64,000 nt of DNA from Myxococcales bacterium (GCA_020633295.1 JACKDW010000005.1:434001-498000), one strand, 5' to 3'; positions 37,635 to 47,900 are shown, numbered from the stretch's first letter. The notes: generated by a model not told the origin, from the sequence alone. Made by a program: numbers and translations.

Positions 37635-39059
37635 TCACCGCCGCTGATAGACGTTGACGCGCAGGTACTCGCCCTCGCGGTGGCCCGGCGCCACCGGGTG
37701 ATCGGGACCGGGACCGAGCGCGTGCGTCCGCGTCCAGCGGCCCGCGCCGCGCGCGGCCAGGAGCGCCGCGTCGAGCTGCGCGCGCGTGAGATGGTGCGAG
37801 CACGTGCACACGACCAGGAAGCCTGAGGCGGCCACGTGGGGCGCGAGCGCGGCGATCGTGCGCGCGAGGGCACCTCGCGCGCGCTCGACGTCCCGCTTGC
37901 TGCGGGCCATCGCGGGCGGGTCGAGCACAATCACGCCGAAGCCCTCGGCCCCGGGCGCGCCGTCACAGGTCAGCGCGGGCAGCCAGCTGGCGGGCGCGAA
38001 CATGTCGCCCTCGACGAAGCGCGCGCGCTGCTCGAGCTGATTGCGCGCCGCGTTCTCGCGCGCGCACGCGAGCGCGAGCGCGCTCTGATCCACGCCGATC
38101 GCCAGCGCGCCCTGCCGCGCGGCGTGAATCGCGAAGCCGCCGACGTGACAGCCGACATCGAGCAGCGGGAGCCCGCGCGCGCCGGCCAGCGCCGCGATCG
38201 CGGCCCGGTTCTCCCGCTGATCGTGAAAGCCCCCCGTCTTCTGTCCCGGCGGCGGCGGCACGGCGAAGCGCAGCCCGTGCTCCGTGAAGCGCAGCGGCGC
38301 GACGTGATCTGGATCGCTACCGACGTCGCTCCCGAGGTCGCGCTCGCGGTCAACTTCGCGGTCAACTTCGCGGTCAACTTCGCGGTCAACTTCGCGGTCA
38401 ACTTCGCGGTCAACTTCGCGGTCAACTTCGCGGTCCGCTCGGCGCTCCGTCCCCGCGCCCTCACGCGGCTCGTCGGCGTCGCCCGTCGCCAGCCCCGCCC
38501 AGCTCTCCGAAAAACTCGGATATCCCTCGCGCTCCGCCGCGCGCGCGGGGCTCGTCACGAACACCCGCCCGCGTGTCCGCGCCCGCACCCACGCGACGAT
38601 CTGCGGCGCGCGGGCGGCGATCGACGCGGTCGTGATCTGCACGACGCGGTCTTGCCCGTAGCGATCGATCACCAGCCCGGGCACGCCGTCGCCCTCGCTG
38701 TTGAGCTCGCGATAGCCCGTGGTGCCCGCGCGCGTCAGGCCCAGCGCGTCGCGGGCCGCCAGCGCGCGCGTCAGGCGGCGCTCGAGCCAGTCCACCTGCG
38801 GCGTGAGCTCGACCGGCTGTCGTCGATCGCCGGCCTCAGGCGCCCACTCGAGCACGCGCACGCGGATCTCCGACTGCGGAGAGTACAGCCCCCATCCCAG
38901 CGCGCGTCCGCGGTGATCCTCGACGATCGCCAGCGCGGACGGATCGGCAGGACCCCAGGCCCTGGCGACCTGCGCCGCGCGGACCCAGGGGCCCTCGCGA
39001 GGCCCCACGCGCCCGCCATCCCGTCGCAGCTGCACTCGTACCTGGAGCGGCGTCGCCAT
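37635..39059 (-). CDS. RlmI-like 23S rRNA cytosine-C5 methyltransferase with internal DREV repeat
   Basis: 474 residues. SAM-dependent class I methyltransferase of the RlmI/RlmK group, which methylates cytosine in 23S rRNA. An N-terminal PUA-like domain (WVRAAQVARAWGPAD, ALGWGLYSPQSEIRVRVLEW) precedes the linker TTGYRELNSEGDGVPGLVIDRYG. The catalytic domain has FHDQRENR, motif I DVGCHVGGFAIHAA, DPPAM and the catalytic-Cys motif CTCSHHL. Between the two, residues about 210-237 are seven DREV tetrapeptides, not found in the family. The ATG at 39059 begins just before the PUA strands. Identity of the exact target base is unproven. Confidence 0.87.
   Translation of the reverse strand: MATPLQVRVQLRRDGGRVGPREGPWVRAAQVARAWGPADPSALAIVEDHRGRALGWGLYSPQSEIRVRVLEWAPEAGDRRQPVELTPQVDWLERRLTRALAARDALGLTRAGTTGYRELNSEGDGVPGLVIDRYGQDRVVQITTASIAARAPQIVAWVRARTRGRVFVTSPARAAEREGYPSFSESWAGLATGDADEPREGAGTERRADREVDREVDREVDREVDREVDREVDREVDRERDLGSDVGSDPDHVAPLRFTEHGLRFAVPPPPGQKTGGFHDQRENRAAIAALAGARGLPLLDVGCHVGGFAIHAARQGALAIGVDQSALALACARENAARNQLEQRARFVEGDMFAPASWLPALTCDGAPGAEGFGVIVLDPPAMARSKRDVERARGALARTIAALAPHVAASGFLVVCTCSHHLTRAQLDAALLAARGAGRWTRTHALGPGPDHPVAPGHREGEYLRVNVYQRR
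38349..38432. repeat. 12-bp tandem repeat, seven perfect copies, inside the RlmI-like gene
   Basis: GTCAACTTCGCG is repeated seven times without change (38349-38432). On the coding strand it gives a DREV repeat. Multiples of 12 keep the frame when copy number changes. Confidence 0.95.
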
Positions 39060-39204
39060 GGCGCGGATAGTACATGCCCGGCGACCGTGGCGCCGCCGCG
39101 CCGCTCCTGCGAGCCACGCTCGACGTCGCGGAGGCCGAGCGCACGCCGTCCCCGCGCCGCGTCGCGACAGCCGCCCTGGTTTTCCGCTAGAGTCCGCGCG
39201 CACC

Positions 39205-39909
39205 GTGCTCCTCTCCCCTCAGCTCGCGCTGCTCGCCGCGCTGCAGCTCGCCAACCCGGACGAGGCCGCCGCGCGTCGCGGCAACACGGTCCTCACGCGC
39301 GCGCCTGAGAAGCCGATCATCGGCGTCGCCGCGGCCGTGCGCATGGGCGTCGACGTCGGCTCGGGCGGCGCCTTCCTGTCGCCGCCCCTCGGCTTCGGCT
39401 TCGGCCTCGACCTCCGGTACCACGCCGTGCCCATCGGCCCGCTGCGCTTCGGCCTCGAGTTCCAGGGCGGGCACACGCGCTTCCCCACCATCCGCAGCTA
39501 CGAGGTCACCACGGACGCCGGGGGCATCGATCGCGTCCCGCGAACCACCCTGCTCGCCCACACCGACCTCACCCTCGGCCCCTCCTTCCAGGCGCCGCTC
39601 GCCCGCCGCCTGTTCCTCGAGTTCGGCGTCGCCGGCGGGCTGATCGTCTCGAGCTTCACCCGCCCGCGCAGCGCCGACCCCAACGAGGACCAGCAGCTCG
39701 TCGGCTACAGCCCCGCGGTCCGCGGAGACCTCGGCCTCGGGATCCCGATCGTCCGCAACCAGGGCCTGCGTATCGGCGTCAATTTTCAGAAGCTGTTCTC
39801 GTCCGAGCAGGTCGTCAGCGACCTCGACGCCCCGCCCGACGCCGAGCCCGACAGCATCGTCTTCGACATGTACCTCGACGTCTCGCTGGCCTATCAGGCC
39901 TGGTTCTAG
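39205..39909 (+). CDS. Outer-membrane beta-barrel-like protein
   Basis: 234 residues from a GTG at 39205. A short signal (LLSPQLALLAALQLA) precedes about eight amphipathic strands: GVAAAVRMGVDVGSGG, GFGFGLDLRYHAVPIGPLRFGLEFQGGHT, LAHTDLTLGPSFQAPLARRLFLEFGVAGGLIVSS, AVRGDLGLGIPIVRNQGLRIGVNFQKL, ending in YLDVSLAYQAWF with a terminal Phe, the usual end of outer-membrane barrels. An eight-stranded barrel similar to the OmpA-N or OmpW size range is likely. Its ligand is unknown. It is divergent from the RlmI-like gene by about 145 bases. Confidence 0.78.
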   Translation: MLLSPQLALLAALQLANPDEAAARRGNTVLTRAPEKPIIGVAAAVRMGVDVGSGGAFLSPPLGFGFGLDLRYHAVPIGPLRFGLEFQGGHTRFPTIRSYEVTTDAGGIDRVPRTTLLAHTDLTLGPSFQAPLARRLFLEFGVAGGLIVSSFTRPRSADPNEDQQLVGYSPAVRGDLGLGIPIVRNQGLRIGVNFQKLFSSEQVVSDLDAPPDAEPDSIVFDMYLDVSLAYQAWF

Positions 39910-39975
39910 CGCCCGCGCGCGGACGCTCTCCAGGCCGCGCGCGCCGACCCATCGTGCGAGCCTCGAGCCGTCGCG

Positions 39976-40092
39976 CCGCGAGCGCGTGATGAAGAACGCC
40001 GCGAGCGCGTGATGAAGAACCGCGAGCGCGTGATGAACCGCGAGCGCGTGATGAAGAACCGCGAGCGCGTGATGAAGAACGCCGCGAGCGCG
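39976..40092. repeat. Intergenic direct repeats of 18-23 bp
   Basis: Five copies of CGCGAGCGCGTGATGAAGAAC (one shortened, some with an extra GC) and a sixth partial copy lie end to end in the gap between the barrel gene and gpmI. All frames read as short basic peptides, so I do not call a gene. Confidence 0.85.
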
Positions 40093-40361
40093 TTCGCAAC
40101 GACCTCAGAGCCCGGCTCCGCTGTCGACCGAGCGGAGTCCCGCGAGCGAGGACGGAGCGTGGCGAGTGAGCGGTGGTGGGGAGCCGTATGAGGACTTAAG
40201 ACCATGTGAGCGGCCCCCGAGAGGGGGTCGCTCACGCGCGTCCCGCAAGGAGCGCCCCCCGCCACCGCTCACAGGAAGCCGCGCGTGTCGCAATCCAGCG
40301 TTCGGGCATCAGCGCCTCGGGCAGCACACCCGTCGCGATCTTCAGGTACAACGACGGGCGC
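40093..40361. other. Rest of the intergenic gap before gpmI, with nested inverted repeats
   Basis: An outer stem, GTGAGCGGTGGTGGGG (40166-40181) against CCCCGCCACCGCTCAC (40257-40272), encloses an inner perfect-looking hairpin at 40206-40235: GTGAGCG-G-CCCCC, loop GAGA, GGGGG-T-CGCTCAC (12 Watson-Crick pairs plus one G-T pair). GAGA is a GNRA loop. No gene is supported. No clear promoter for gpmI is seen, so the structure may sit in its leader or end the upstream transcript. Confidence 0.6.
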
Positions 40362-42011
40362 ATGCCCGAGTCCACGCTCTCCCCCCACCCCTGGCGAACG
40401 CCGCCCGAGGGACCCGTCGTCACCGTCGTGATGGACGGCGTGGGCCTCGGCGACGGCGACCACACCGACGCCGTCGCCCAGGCGCGCACGCCCACCCTCG
40501 ACTGGCTGCGTCGATTGCCCTCGCAGACCGCGCTCGCCGCCCACGGCACCGCCGTCGGCATGCCCTCCGACGGCGACATGGGCAACAGCGAGGTCGGGCA
40601 CAACGCGCTCGGGGCCGGGCGGATCATCGACCAGGGCGCCAAGCTCGTCGACCACGCGATCCGAAGCGGCGCGCTGTTTCACGGCGCCGTCTGGCGCGAC
40701 GCCGTCGCGCTCGTGCAGCGCTCCGGCGAGCCGCTGCACCTCCTCGGCCTGCTCTCCGACGGCAACGTCCACAGCCACATCGACCACCTGCTCGCCATGC
40801 TCCGGCGCGCCGCCCAAGGCGGGGTGAAGCGCGCCCGCGTGCACGCGCTGCTCGACGGTCGCGACGTCGCCGCGCGCTCGGCCCTGCGCTACGCCGACCA
40901 GCTCGAGCGGGCGCTCGCCGAGCTCCGTGAGAGCGGCCTCGACTACCGCGTCGCCAGCGGCGGCGGCCGCATGCGCCTGACCATGGATCGCTACGAGGCC
41001 GACTGGGACATGGTCGCGCGCGGCTGGGCCCACCACGTCCTGGGCCGCGGCCGCGGCTTCCCGAGCCTGCGCGCCGCCATCGAGACCCTGTATGAAGAGA
41101 CAGGTAAAGGAGATCAATTCCTCCCCGGCTTCGTGATCACCGGCGACGACGGCGCGCCCGTCGGCCCGATCCGCGACGGCGCCGCCGTCATCCTCTTCAA
41201 CTTCCGCGGCGACCGGGCCCTCGAGATCTCGCGCGCCTTCACCGAGGACGCCTTCACCGGCTTCGACCGCGGCCCGCGGCCCGACGTCCTGTTCGCCGGG
41301 ATGATGCAGTACGACGGCGACCTGAAGCTCCCGCCGCGCTACCTCGTCGAGCCCCCGACCATCGCCGGCTCGCTCGGCGAGCGGCTCGCGCTCGCCGGCC
41401 GCCGGCAGCTCGCCATCAGCGAGACCCACAAGTACGGGCACGTCACCTACTTCTGGAACGGCAACCGCTCCGAGCCCTTCGACCCGGCCCGCGAGACCTA
41501 CCTCGAGATCCCCTCCGACAAGGGCGAGCTAGAGCAGCGGCCGTGGATGAAGGCCGCCGAGATCACCGACCGGCTGCTGCGCGCGCTCGACGAGGCCGGC
41601 CCCGGGGGCTACGACTTCGCGCGCCTCAACTACGCCAACGGCGACATGGTCGGGCACACCGGGGACCTGCACGCGACCGTGCTCGCGGTCGAGGCCGTCG
41701 ACCTCTGCCTCGCGCGCCTCGTCGCCGACACCCGGCGCCGTCGCGGCGTCCTGATCGTCACCGCCGACCACGGCAACGCCGACCACATGCTCGAGCGGCG
41801 CGCCGACGGCAGCCTCCAGGCCCGCACCAGCCACAGCCTCAACCCCGTCCCCTTCGTCATCTTCGACCCGCGCGAGCCGCTCGGGGGACCCCAGCTGCGG
41901 GCGGTCGACCGCCCCGGCCTGAGCAACGTCGCCGCGACCTGCCTCGAGCTGCTCGGCTTCTCCGTCCCCGACGGCTACCGGCCCAGCCTGCTCGCCGCGC
42001 CGGGGCGCTGA
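40362..42011 (+). CDS. gpmI: 2,3-bisphosphoglycerate-independent phosphoglycerate mutase
   Basis: 549 residues. Interconverts 3- and 2-phosphoglycerate in glycolysis through a phosphoserine. Motifs in order: MDGVGLGDGDHTDAV (metal site), MGNSEVGHNALGAGR with the catalytic Ser76, HIDHLLAMLRRA, the sugar-phosphate binding LLDGRDV, NFRGDRALEISRAF, EKYGHVTYFWNG-type motif seen as THKYGHVTYFWNGN, and TADHGNADHM for the second metal site. Length is normal. The ATG at 40362 is the start that fits the family; a weak purine-rich GACGGGCG lies upstream. The gene is alone, as is common for gpmI. Confidence 0.96.
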   Translation: MPESTLSPHPWRTPPEGPVVTVVMDGVGLGDGDHTDAVAQARTPTLDWLRRLPSQTALAAHGTAVGMPSDGDMGNSEVGHNALGAGRIIDQGAKLVDHAIRSGALFHGAVWRDAVALVQRSGEPLHLLGLLSDGNVHSHIDHLLAMLRRAAQGGVKRARVHALLDGRDVAARSALRYADQLERALAELRESGLDYRVASGGGRMRLTMDRYEADWDMVARGWAHHVLGRGRGFPSLRAAIETLYEETGKGDQFLPGFVITGDDGAPVGPIRDGAAVILFNFRGDRALEISRAFTEDAFTGFDRGPRPDVLFAGMMQYDGDLKLPPRYLVEPPTIAGSLGERLALAGRRQLAISETHKYGHVTYFWNGNRSEPFDPARETYLEIPSDKGELEQRPWMKAAEITDRLLRALDEAGPGGYDFARLNYANGDMVGHTGDLHATVLAVEAVDLCLARLVADTRRRRGVLIVTADHGNADHMLERRADGSLQARTSHSLNPVPFVIFDPREPLGGPQLRAVDRPGLSNVAATCLELLGFSVPDGYRPSLLAAPGR

Positions 42012-42145
42012 CCCGGGCGCGCGCCCGCGCGCTGAACCAGGCGGCGAGGCGCGCTTGCCACCCGCGCGTCGCCCCGCGTAGGATCCTTTGGTTTGGCCTG
42101 GCCGTTCGGCAAGGACGCCGCGACCTCGAGTCACGCGTCCTTAAC

Positions 42146-43408
42146 ATGTCCAAAAAACCATCTTATCGCCGGGCCGCGCACGGCCTGCTCGCGCCGCTCG
42201 CCCTCGCCTGCGCCTGCGGGCTAGGGCTGCACAACGACACGAGCGCCGGCGCGTCCACGAGCGCCGGCGCGTCCACGAGCGACGCGACCGACGGCGCCGG
42301 GACCGAGCCGACCGGCGACGCGAGCGACACGACCGCGGGCAGCGACGCCGCGACCGCGGCCACCGCGATGACGACCGAGGGCGCCACCGCGGCGAGCGCC
42401 GAAAGCACCGGAACGATCATGTCGAGCGACGCGACCGACGGCGCGACCACGGGCGCGCCCGCGAGCTGCGACGCGCCCGACCGGACCGTGCGCGTCGCCA
42501 CCTGGAACATCGCCAGCGTCGGCGCGCCGGGCAGCGAGCAGCACGAGGCCGCGCGCGCGATCCTGGCGCGCCTCGACGCCGACCTCGTCGCGCTCAACGA
42601 GATCGACGGCGATCAGGACATCCCCAACCTCGAGGCGCTCGCGGCCGCGAGCGGCTACGACCAGGTCTTCGTCCCCGAGCAGAACCCCTTCGGCGAGCTG
42701 CGCAACGCGATCCTCAGCCGCCTGCCGCTCGTGAGCGCCTTCGTCCACGACGCCGCCGCGCTCTCCGGCGACCCGACCGCCAACGACATCGCGCGCCCCT
42801 TCGTCCAGGCGACCCTCGACCGCCCCGAGCCCTGCGTCGACCTGACCGTCATCGTCGCCCACTACAAGGCCGGGTGGGAGCCCGCCGACGACTTCCGGCG
42901 CGCCGTAGAGGCCGCGCGCATGGCCCAGGCCGGCGCGCTCGCGGACGGCTACACGCTGCTCGTCGGCGACTTCAACGAGGAGCTCGACCAGGGCCCGCAC
43001 GACCCCGACCCGCTGACCGCGCTGCCCGCCGGGCTCCCCGTGACCTACGCGCTGGGCGCCGACCTGAGCGACATGCTTGAAGGGCCAGGTCTTCGCAACC
43101 ACCCGTTCTTCTACCTGGAGGACCCCGGCTGGGGCGATCACGTCGCGCTCGACGCCCAGCAGCTCGACGGCGACTGGTCGACGCGCGTCGACTCGAGCCG
43201 ACGCATCGACTACCTCATGATCGGCCCGGCGCTGCAGGACGCGCTCGCGGGCGAGGACGCCGGCGCGCAGACCGAGGTCTACAACTCCGCGCACGAGCCC
43301 CTCGACGTGGGCCAGGGGCTGAGCAAGCTCGGCGACCCGCTGCCCGTCGAGACGAGCGCGCTCGCCTCGGATCACCACGTCGTGCTCGCCGAGCTCAGCG
43401 CGCCGTAG
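42146..43408 (+). CDS. Endonuclease/exonuclease/phosphatase-family lipoprotein
   Basis: 420 residues. Lipobox LALACACG (Cys early in the mature protein) with an Ala/Thr/Ser/Asp/Gly linker of about 90 residues (GASTSAGASTSDATDG and similar). The catalytic domain has VRVATWNIASVG, LVALNEIDGDQD, VIVAHYKAGWEP, LLVGDFNEELDQ and a final LASDHHVVLAEL, the Asn, Glu, His, Asp-Asn and Asp-His positions of the EEP fold. All are present, so it is likely an active secreted nuclease or phosphodiesterase. The substrate, nucleic acid or lipid, is unknown. It is convergent with the next lipoprotein gene. Confidence 0.87.
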   Translation: MSKKPSYRRAAHGLLAPLALACACGLGLHNDTSAGASTSAGASTSDATDGAGTEPTGDASDTTAGSDAATAATAMTTEGATAASAESTGTIMSSDATDGATTGAPASCDAPDRTVRVATWNIASVGAPGSEQHEAARAILARLDADLVALNEIDGDQDIPNLEALAAASGYDQVFVPEQNPFGELRNAILSRLPLVSAFVHDAAALSGDPTANDIARPFVQATLDRPEPCVDLTVIVAHYKAGWEPADDFRRAVEAARMAQAGALADGYTLLVGDFNEELDQGPHDPDPLTALPAGLPVTYALGADLSDMLEGPGLRNHPFFYLEDPGWGDHVALDAQQLDGDWSTRVDSSRRIDYLMIGPALQDALAGEDAGAQTEVYNSAHEPLDVGQGLSKLGDPLPVETSALASDHHVVLAELSAP

Positions 43409-43446
43409 CGACGCGCTCAATCAGCGCGCGCGCCCCCGCCCGAAGC

Positions 43447-44841
43447 CTACGGGCACTGCGGGTTGTCGTCGCCGTCGATGCCCACGTACAGGAACGTCGG
43501 GTCCGCCGGCGAGACCGCGAGCTGCCCGAAGTCCGCGTAGGGGTGGTTGTGCCAGGTCAGCGAGTCGTCGCCCGCGTCGTAGCGGTACAGGTTCGTGCCG
43601 TAGCCGCTGAAGCAGGTGCCGAACACGAAGTACAGGATGTCCGCGTCGTCCGGGTGCGCGACGATGCGCGTGCCGTTGGTCAGGATCACGTCGTTGTTGG
43701 GCGCGCCCTGCTGGACCACCGGCGTGAAGCTCAGCCCGCCGTCCTCCGAGCGGTACAGCCGGCGCCCCGTGAAGTCCGGATCCGCGTCGGCGTCCGTGAT
43801 GTCGAGGCCCAGCGCCCACACGACGTCGCCGTCGGCGGCCGAGACCACCGCGTCGAAGCCGTTGATCACGTGGTCCTCGGCGCCCACGAAGGTCGACTGC
43901 TGCCACTGCCCGCCGCCGTCGAAGGTCACGTAGAAGCCGACCTGCGCGCCGCCGAACAGCGCGTGGTCGAGGTCCGCCGGGTCGAAGGCCGCGCGGTAGT
44001 TGAGCACGCCCACGGGCGCCGGCGTGCCGATCTTCATCCACAGCGCGCCGCCGTTGGGCGACTCCTGCAGCCCGCCCGAACCATCGCCGATGCGGATCCG
44101 CATGGCGTCGTCGGGATCGGCGCCGAGGCCCTTGATGTTCGCCACGGGGCTGATCAGCGGCTCGAGCGTCGCGCCGTCGACGTGCACGAGCGTCGACGCG
44201 TTGTCCGACCAGATCCACGCGTGCTCGTCGACCCCCGCCGTGATGAAGGTCGGCGTCCAGTCGATGACGCCGAGCGTCTCCCACCCGCAGCCCGCGTCGG
44301 TCGAGCGGTACACGGTCGCCGCGTGCTCCATCACCAGCACGCCCGGCGCCTCGAGGGCCGCGAGCCCGTGGGTGTACGTCTTGCCCGGCGGCAGCGGTTC
44401 GGGGCTCGGGGTGATCGTCGCGCCCTCGTCGGGGCCGAAGCCGAAGCCCGGCGCGCCGCCGATCTCGTCGCAGGCGGGCAGCGCCCAGCCGTCGCCCTCG
44501 GTCTCGCCGCCGGTCTCGGTCGCGCCCGCCGTCGTCGCGCCCTCCGTCGTCGCGCCCTCCGTCGTCGCGCCCGCCGTCGTCGCGCCCTCCGTCGCGCCGG
44601 TGGTCACGCTCCCTGAGGATGTCCCAACGGTCATCTCGGTCGCGCCGCCGGTCTCGCCCGTGCTCCCGCCGGTCGCCGGGCCGGCGGTCGTCTCGACCGT
44701 CCCCGCCGTGGTCCCCGCGGTCGTCTCGCCGCCCGTGCTCCCGCCGTCGGTCGTCGCGTCAGTCGCGGTGGTGCTGTCGCCCGAGCAGGCCGCGAGCGCG
44801 AAGACGAGCAGCGAGCCGGTAATTCCTGGTGCTTTGTACAT
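43447..44841 (-). CDS. BNR/VPS10-like beta-propeller lipoprotein
   Basis: 464 residues. Lipobox FALAACSG, then about 100 residues of Thr/Gly/Glu/Ala linker, including repeats like TTEGATTEGATTAGAT. The rest repeats the Asp-box style: VYRSTDAGCGWETLG, SPNGGALWMKIG, YVTFDGGGQWQQSTF, LYRSEDGGLSFTPVV. These are BNR/Asp-box repeats found in sialidase-like and VPS10-type propellers. No sialidase active-site Arg triad is evident, so a binding role is more likely. The ATG at 44841 gives a short signal peptide. It is convergent with the EEP lipoprotein. Confidence 0.82.
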   Translation of the reverse strand: MYKAPGITGSLLVFALAACSGDSTTATDATTDGGSTGGETTAGTTAGTVETTAGPATGGSTGETGGATEMTVGTSSGSVTTGATEGATTAGATTEGATTEGATTAGATETGGETEGDGWALPACDEIGGAPGFGFGPDEGATITPSPEPLPPGKTYTHGLAALEAPGVLVMEHAATVYRSTDAGCGWETLGVIDWTPTFITAGVDEHAWIWSDNASTLVHVDGATLEPLISPVANIKGLGADPDDAMRIRIGDGSGGLQESPNGGALWMKIGTPAPVGVLNYRAAFDPADLDHALFGGAQVGFYVTFDGGGQWQQSTFVGAEDHVINGFDAVVSAADGDVVWALGLDITDADADPDFTGRRLYRSEDGGLSFTPVVQQGAPNNDVILTNGTRIVAHPDDADILYFVFGTCFSGYGTNLYRYDAGDDSLTWHNHPYADFGQLAVSPADPTFLYVGIDGDDNPQCP

Positions 44842-44936
44842 GTTCAACCTCGGACCCGGGGCGCGCGTGGTCTGCTTCGTCGCGGCCGGGCTTCGCGGCC
44901 GGGCTTCGTAGGTTGACCGCGGCCGCGGGAAATCGA

Positions 44937-47900
44937 TCAGCCCTGTGACTCGGCCTCGTGATAGCTCTGCAGCGAGCGCACCGCGAGCCCCAGCTCGCCG
45001 TCCTCGCGCCGGTGCCGCTGCAGCTCGCGCAGCCCCTCGACCATGGCCGACGCGCCGGTGAGCGTCGTGACCAGCATGACGCGGTTGCGCAGCGCCGCCG
45101 CCCGCAGCGCCTGGCCGTCGGTGTAGGCCCGCGAGCCGAGCGGCGTGTTGATCACGAGCGAGACCCGACCCGACGCGACCAGCTCGGCGGTGCTCGGGCT
45201 GCGCCCGTCGGCGGCCTTGTGCACCAGCGCGACCGGGACGCCGGCGCGCTCGAGCGCGGCCGCGGTCCCGCCGGTCGCGTGCAGCGTGAAGCCGAGCGCG
45301 ACCAGCTCGCGCCCGATCCGGACGATCGCGCCCTTGTCGTGATCGTTGACGGTCAGCAGCGCCGCGCTGTGCTCGGGCATGAACTGCTTGGCGCCGAGCA
45401 CCGCCTTCGCGTAGGCCATGCCGAAGCTCGGCGCGTGCCCCATGACCTCGCCGGTCGAGCGCATCTCGGGGCCCAGCACGACCGGCGCGTCCGAGAACTT
45501 GTCGAAGGGCAGCACCGCCTCCTTGACGAAGAAGCCGCGCACCTCCGGCGTCGTCGTCAGCGCGAGCTCCTCGAGCGTCCGCCCGGTCGCGACCGCGGCC
45601 GCGCGCTTCGCCAGCGGTACGCCGGTCGCCTTGGCGACGAACGGCACCGTCCGCGACGCTCGCGGGTTGACCTCGAGGACATACACGCGGTCGCCCTGGA
45701 TCGCGCACTGCACGTTCATCAGCCCGCGGATGCCGAGCGCGAGGCCGATGCGCGCGACGTCGCGGCGGATGATGTCGAGGTGGTACGGCCCGATCTTGTA
45801 GGGCGGCAGCACCATCGCCGAGTCGCCGGAGTGCACGCCCGCCTCCTCGACGTGCTCCATGAGCCCGACGACGACGACGCGCTCGCCGTCGCCGATCGCG
45901 TCGACGTCGAGCTCGAGCGCGTCCTCGAGGTAGCGGTCGATCAGCACCGGCTGCCCCGGCCGCCCGCCCGCAGCCACGACCGCGGCCTCGGCCTCGTTGA
46001 AGCAGCGCGCGAGCTCGGTCTCGTCGTAGGCGATCGCCATCGCGCGCCCGCCCAGCACGAAGCTCGGGCGCACGAGCACCGGGTAGCCGACGCGCGCCGC
46101 GATCGCGCGCGCGTCCTCGAGCGCGCGCGCCATCCCGCTGGGCGGCTGGCTCACGCCGAGCTCGCGCAGCAGCGCGCCGAAGCGACCGCGATCCTCGGCC
46201 AGGTCGATCGCGTCCGGCGAGGTGCCCCAGATCGGCACGCCGGCCTCGACCAGCGCGCCCGCGATGTTCAGCGGCGTCTGCCCGCCGAACTGCACGAGCA
46301 CCGGCACCGGCTCGCCGCCCGCCGACTCGAGCGCCCACACGTTGAGCACGTCCTCGGGCGTCAGCGGCTCGAAGTACAGGCGGTCGGCGGTGTCGTAGTC
46401 CGTCGACACCGTCTCCGGGTTGCAGTTGACCATGATCGCCTCGTAGCCGAGCTCGCGCAGCGCGTAGCAGGCGTGGACGCAGCAGTAGTCGAACTCGATG
46501 CCTTGACCGATGCGGTTGGGCCCGCCGCCCAGCACCATGACCTTCGGCCGCGCGCTGACCTCGGACTCGTCGGCGCCCGGCGCCAGGCTGTAGGTCGCGT
46601 ACAGGTACGGGGTGTGGGCCGCGAACTCGGCCGCGCAGGTGTCGACGCGGCGGTACACCGGCGTCACGCCGAGCGCCGCGCGGCGCCGCCGGACCGCCAT
46701 CGCGTCCACGGGCGGGCCCGCGGGCGGCGAGAGCAGCCGAGCCAGCCGCGCGTCGGAGAAGCCGAGCTGCTTGAGCGCCAGCATGCGCGCGCGGTCGATC
46801 GACTCGAGCCCGCCCGGCGTGAGCGTCGCGAGCTCGCGCTCGGCCGCGATCACGCGCGCGAGCTGCTCGACGAACCACGGGTCGTAGCCGGTGCGCGCCG
46901 CGACCTCCTCGATCGTCACGCCCGCCCGCAGCGCGTCCCCGGCGAGGAACAGGCGCCGCGGCGTCGGCTCGGCGAGGCCGTCGGGCGCGTCCTCCGAGCC
47001 GACGATCCGGGCCTTGAGCGCGGCGACCTGCCGCGGGTCCGCGCCGGCGAACGACTCGAGCCCGTCGATCCCCAGCTCGAGCCCGCGCAGCGCCTTCTGC
47101 AGCGCCTCCGGGAAGGTCGCGCCGATCGCCATGACCTCGCCCACGCTCTTCATCTGCGGCCCGAGCTGCGGGCTCACGCCCGAGAACTTCTCGAACGTCC
47201 AGCGCGGGATCTTGACGACCACGTAGTCGAGGCTGGGCTCGAAGGACGCCGGCGTCTCGCGGGTGATGTCGTTGCGCAGCTCGTCGAGCGTGTAGCCCAC
47301 GGCGAGCAGCGCCGCGATCTTGGCGATCGGGAAGCCCGTCGCCTTGCTCGCCAGCGCCGACGAGCGGCTGACCCGCGGGTTCATCTCGATGATGACCGCC
47401 TCGCCCGTCGCCGGGTCGACCGCGAACTGCACGTTGGAGCCGCCGGTCTCGACGCCGACCTTGCGCAGCACGAGCTTCGCCATGTCGCGCAGGCGCTGCA
47501 GCTCGCGGTCCGTCAGCGTCATCGCCGGCGCGACCGTGATCGAGTCGCCCGTGTGCACGCCCATCGCGTCGAGGTTCTCGATCGAGCACACGACGACGAA
47601 GTTGTCGGCGCCGTCGCGCATCACCTCGAGCTCGAACTCCTTCCAGCCGAGCACCGAGCGCTCGATCAGCACCTGCGTCACCGGCGAGGCCCGCAGTCCA
47701 CGATCGGCTCGCTCGCGCAGGTCCTCGCGCGAGACCGCGATCCCGCCGCCGCTGCCGCCGAGCGTGTACGACGGCCGGATCAGCACCGGGTAGCCGAGCG
47801 CGTCGCCGACCTCGAGCGCCTGCTCGACGGTCGTCACGGTCTCGCCGCGCAGCACCGGCAGGCCGACCTCCTCCATCGCCAGCTTGAAGCGCTCGCGATC

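Noticed and set aside
38349..38432. Repeats that could look like a CRISPR array
   Set aside because: Pure 12-bp tandem repeat without spacers, inside a coding gene.
39976..40092. Repeats that could look like a CRISPR array
   Set aside because: There are no unique spacers between units, the units vary in length and no cas gene is nearby.
40206..40361. An upstream GTG start for gpmI at 40206
   Set aside because: It lies within the strong hairpin and the added residues are Arg/Ala-rich and unlike the family; the ATG at 40362 fits.
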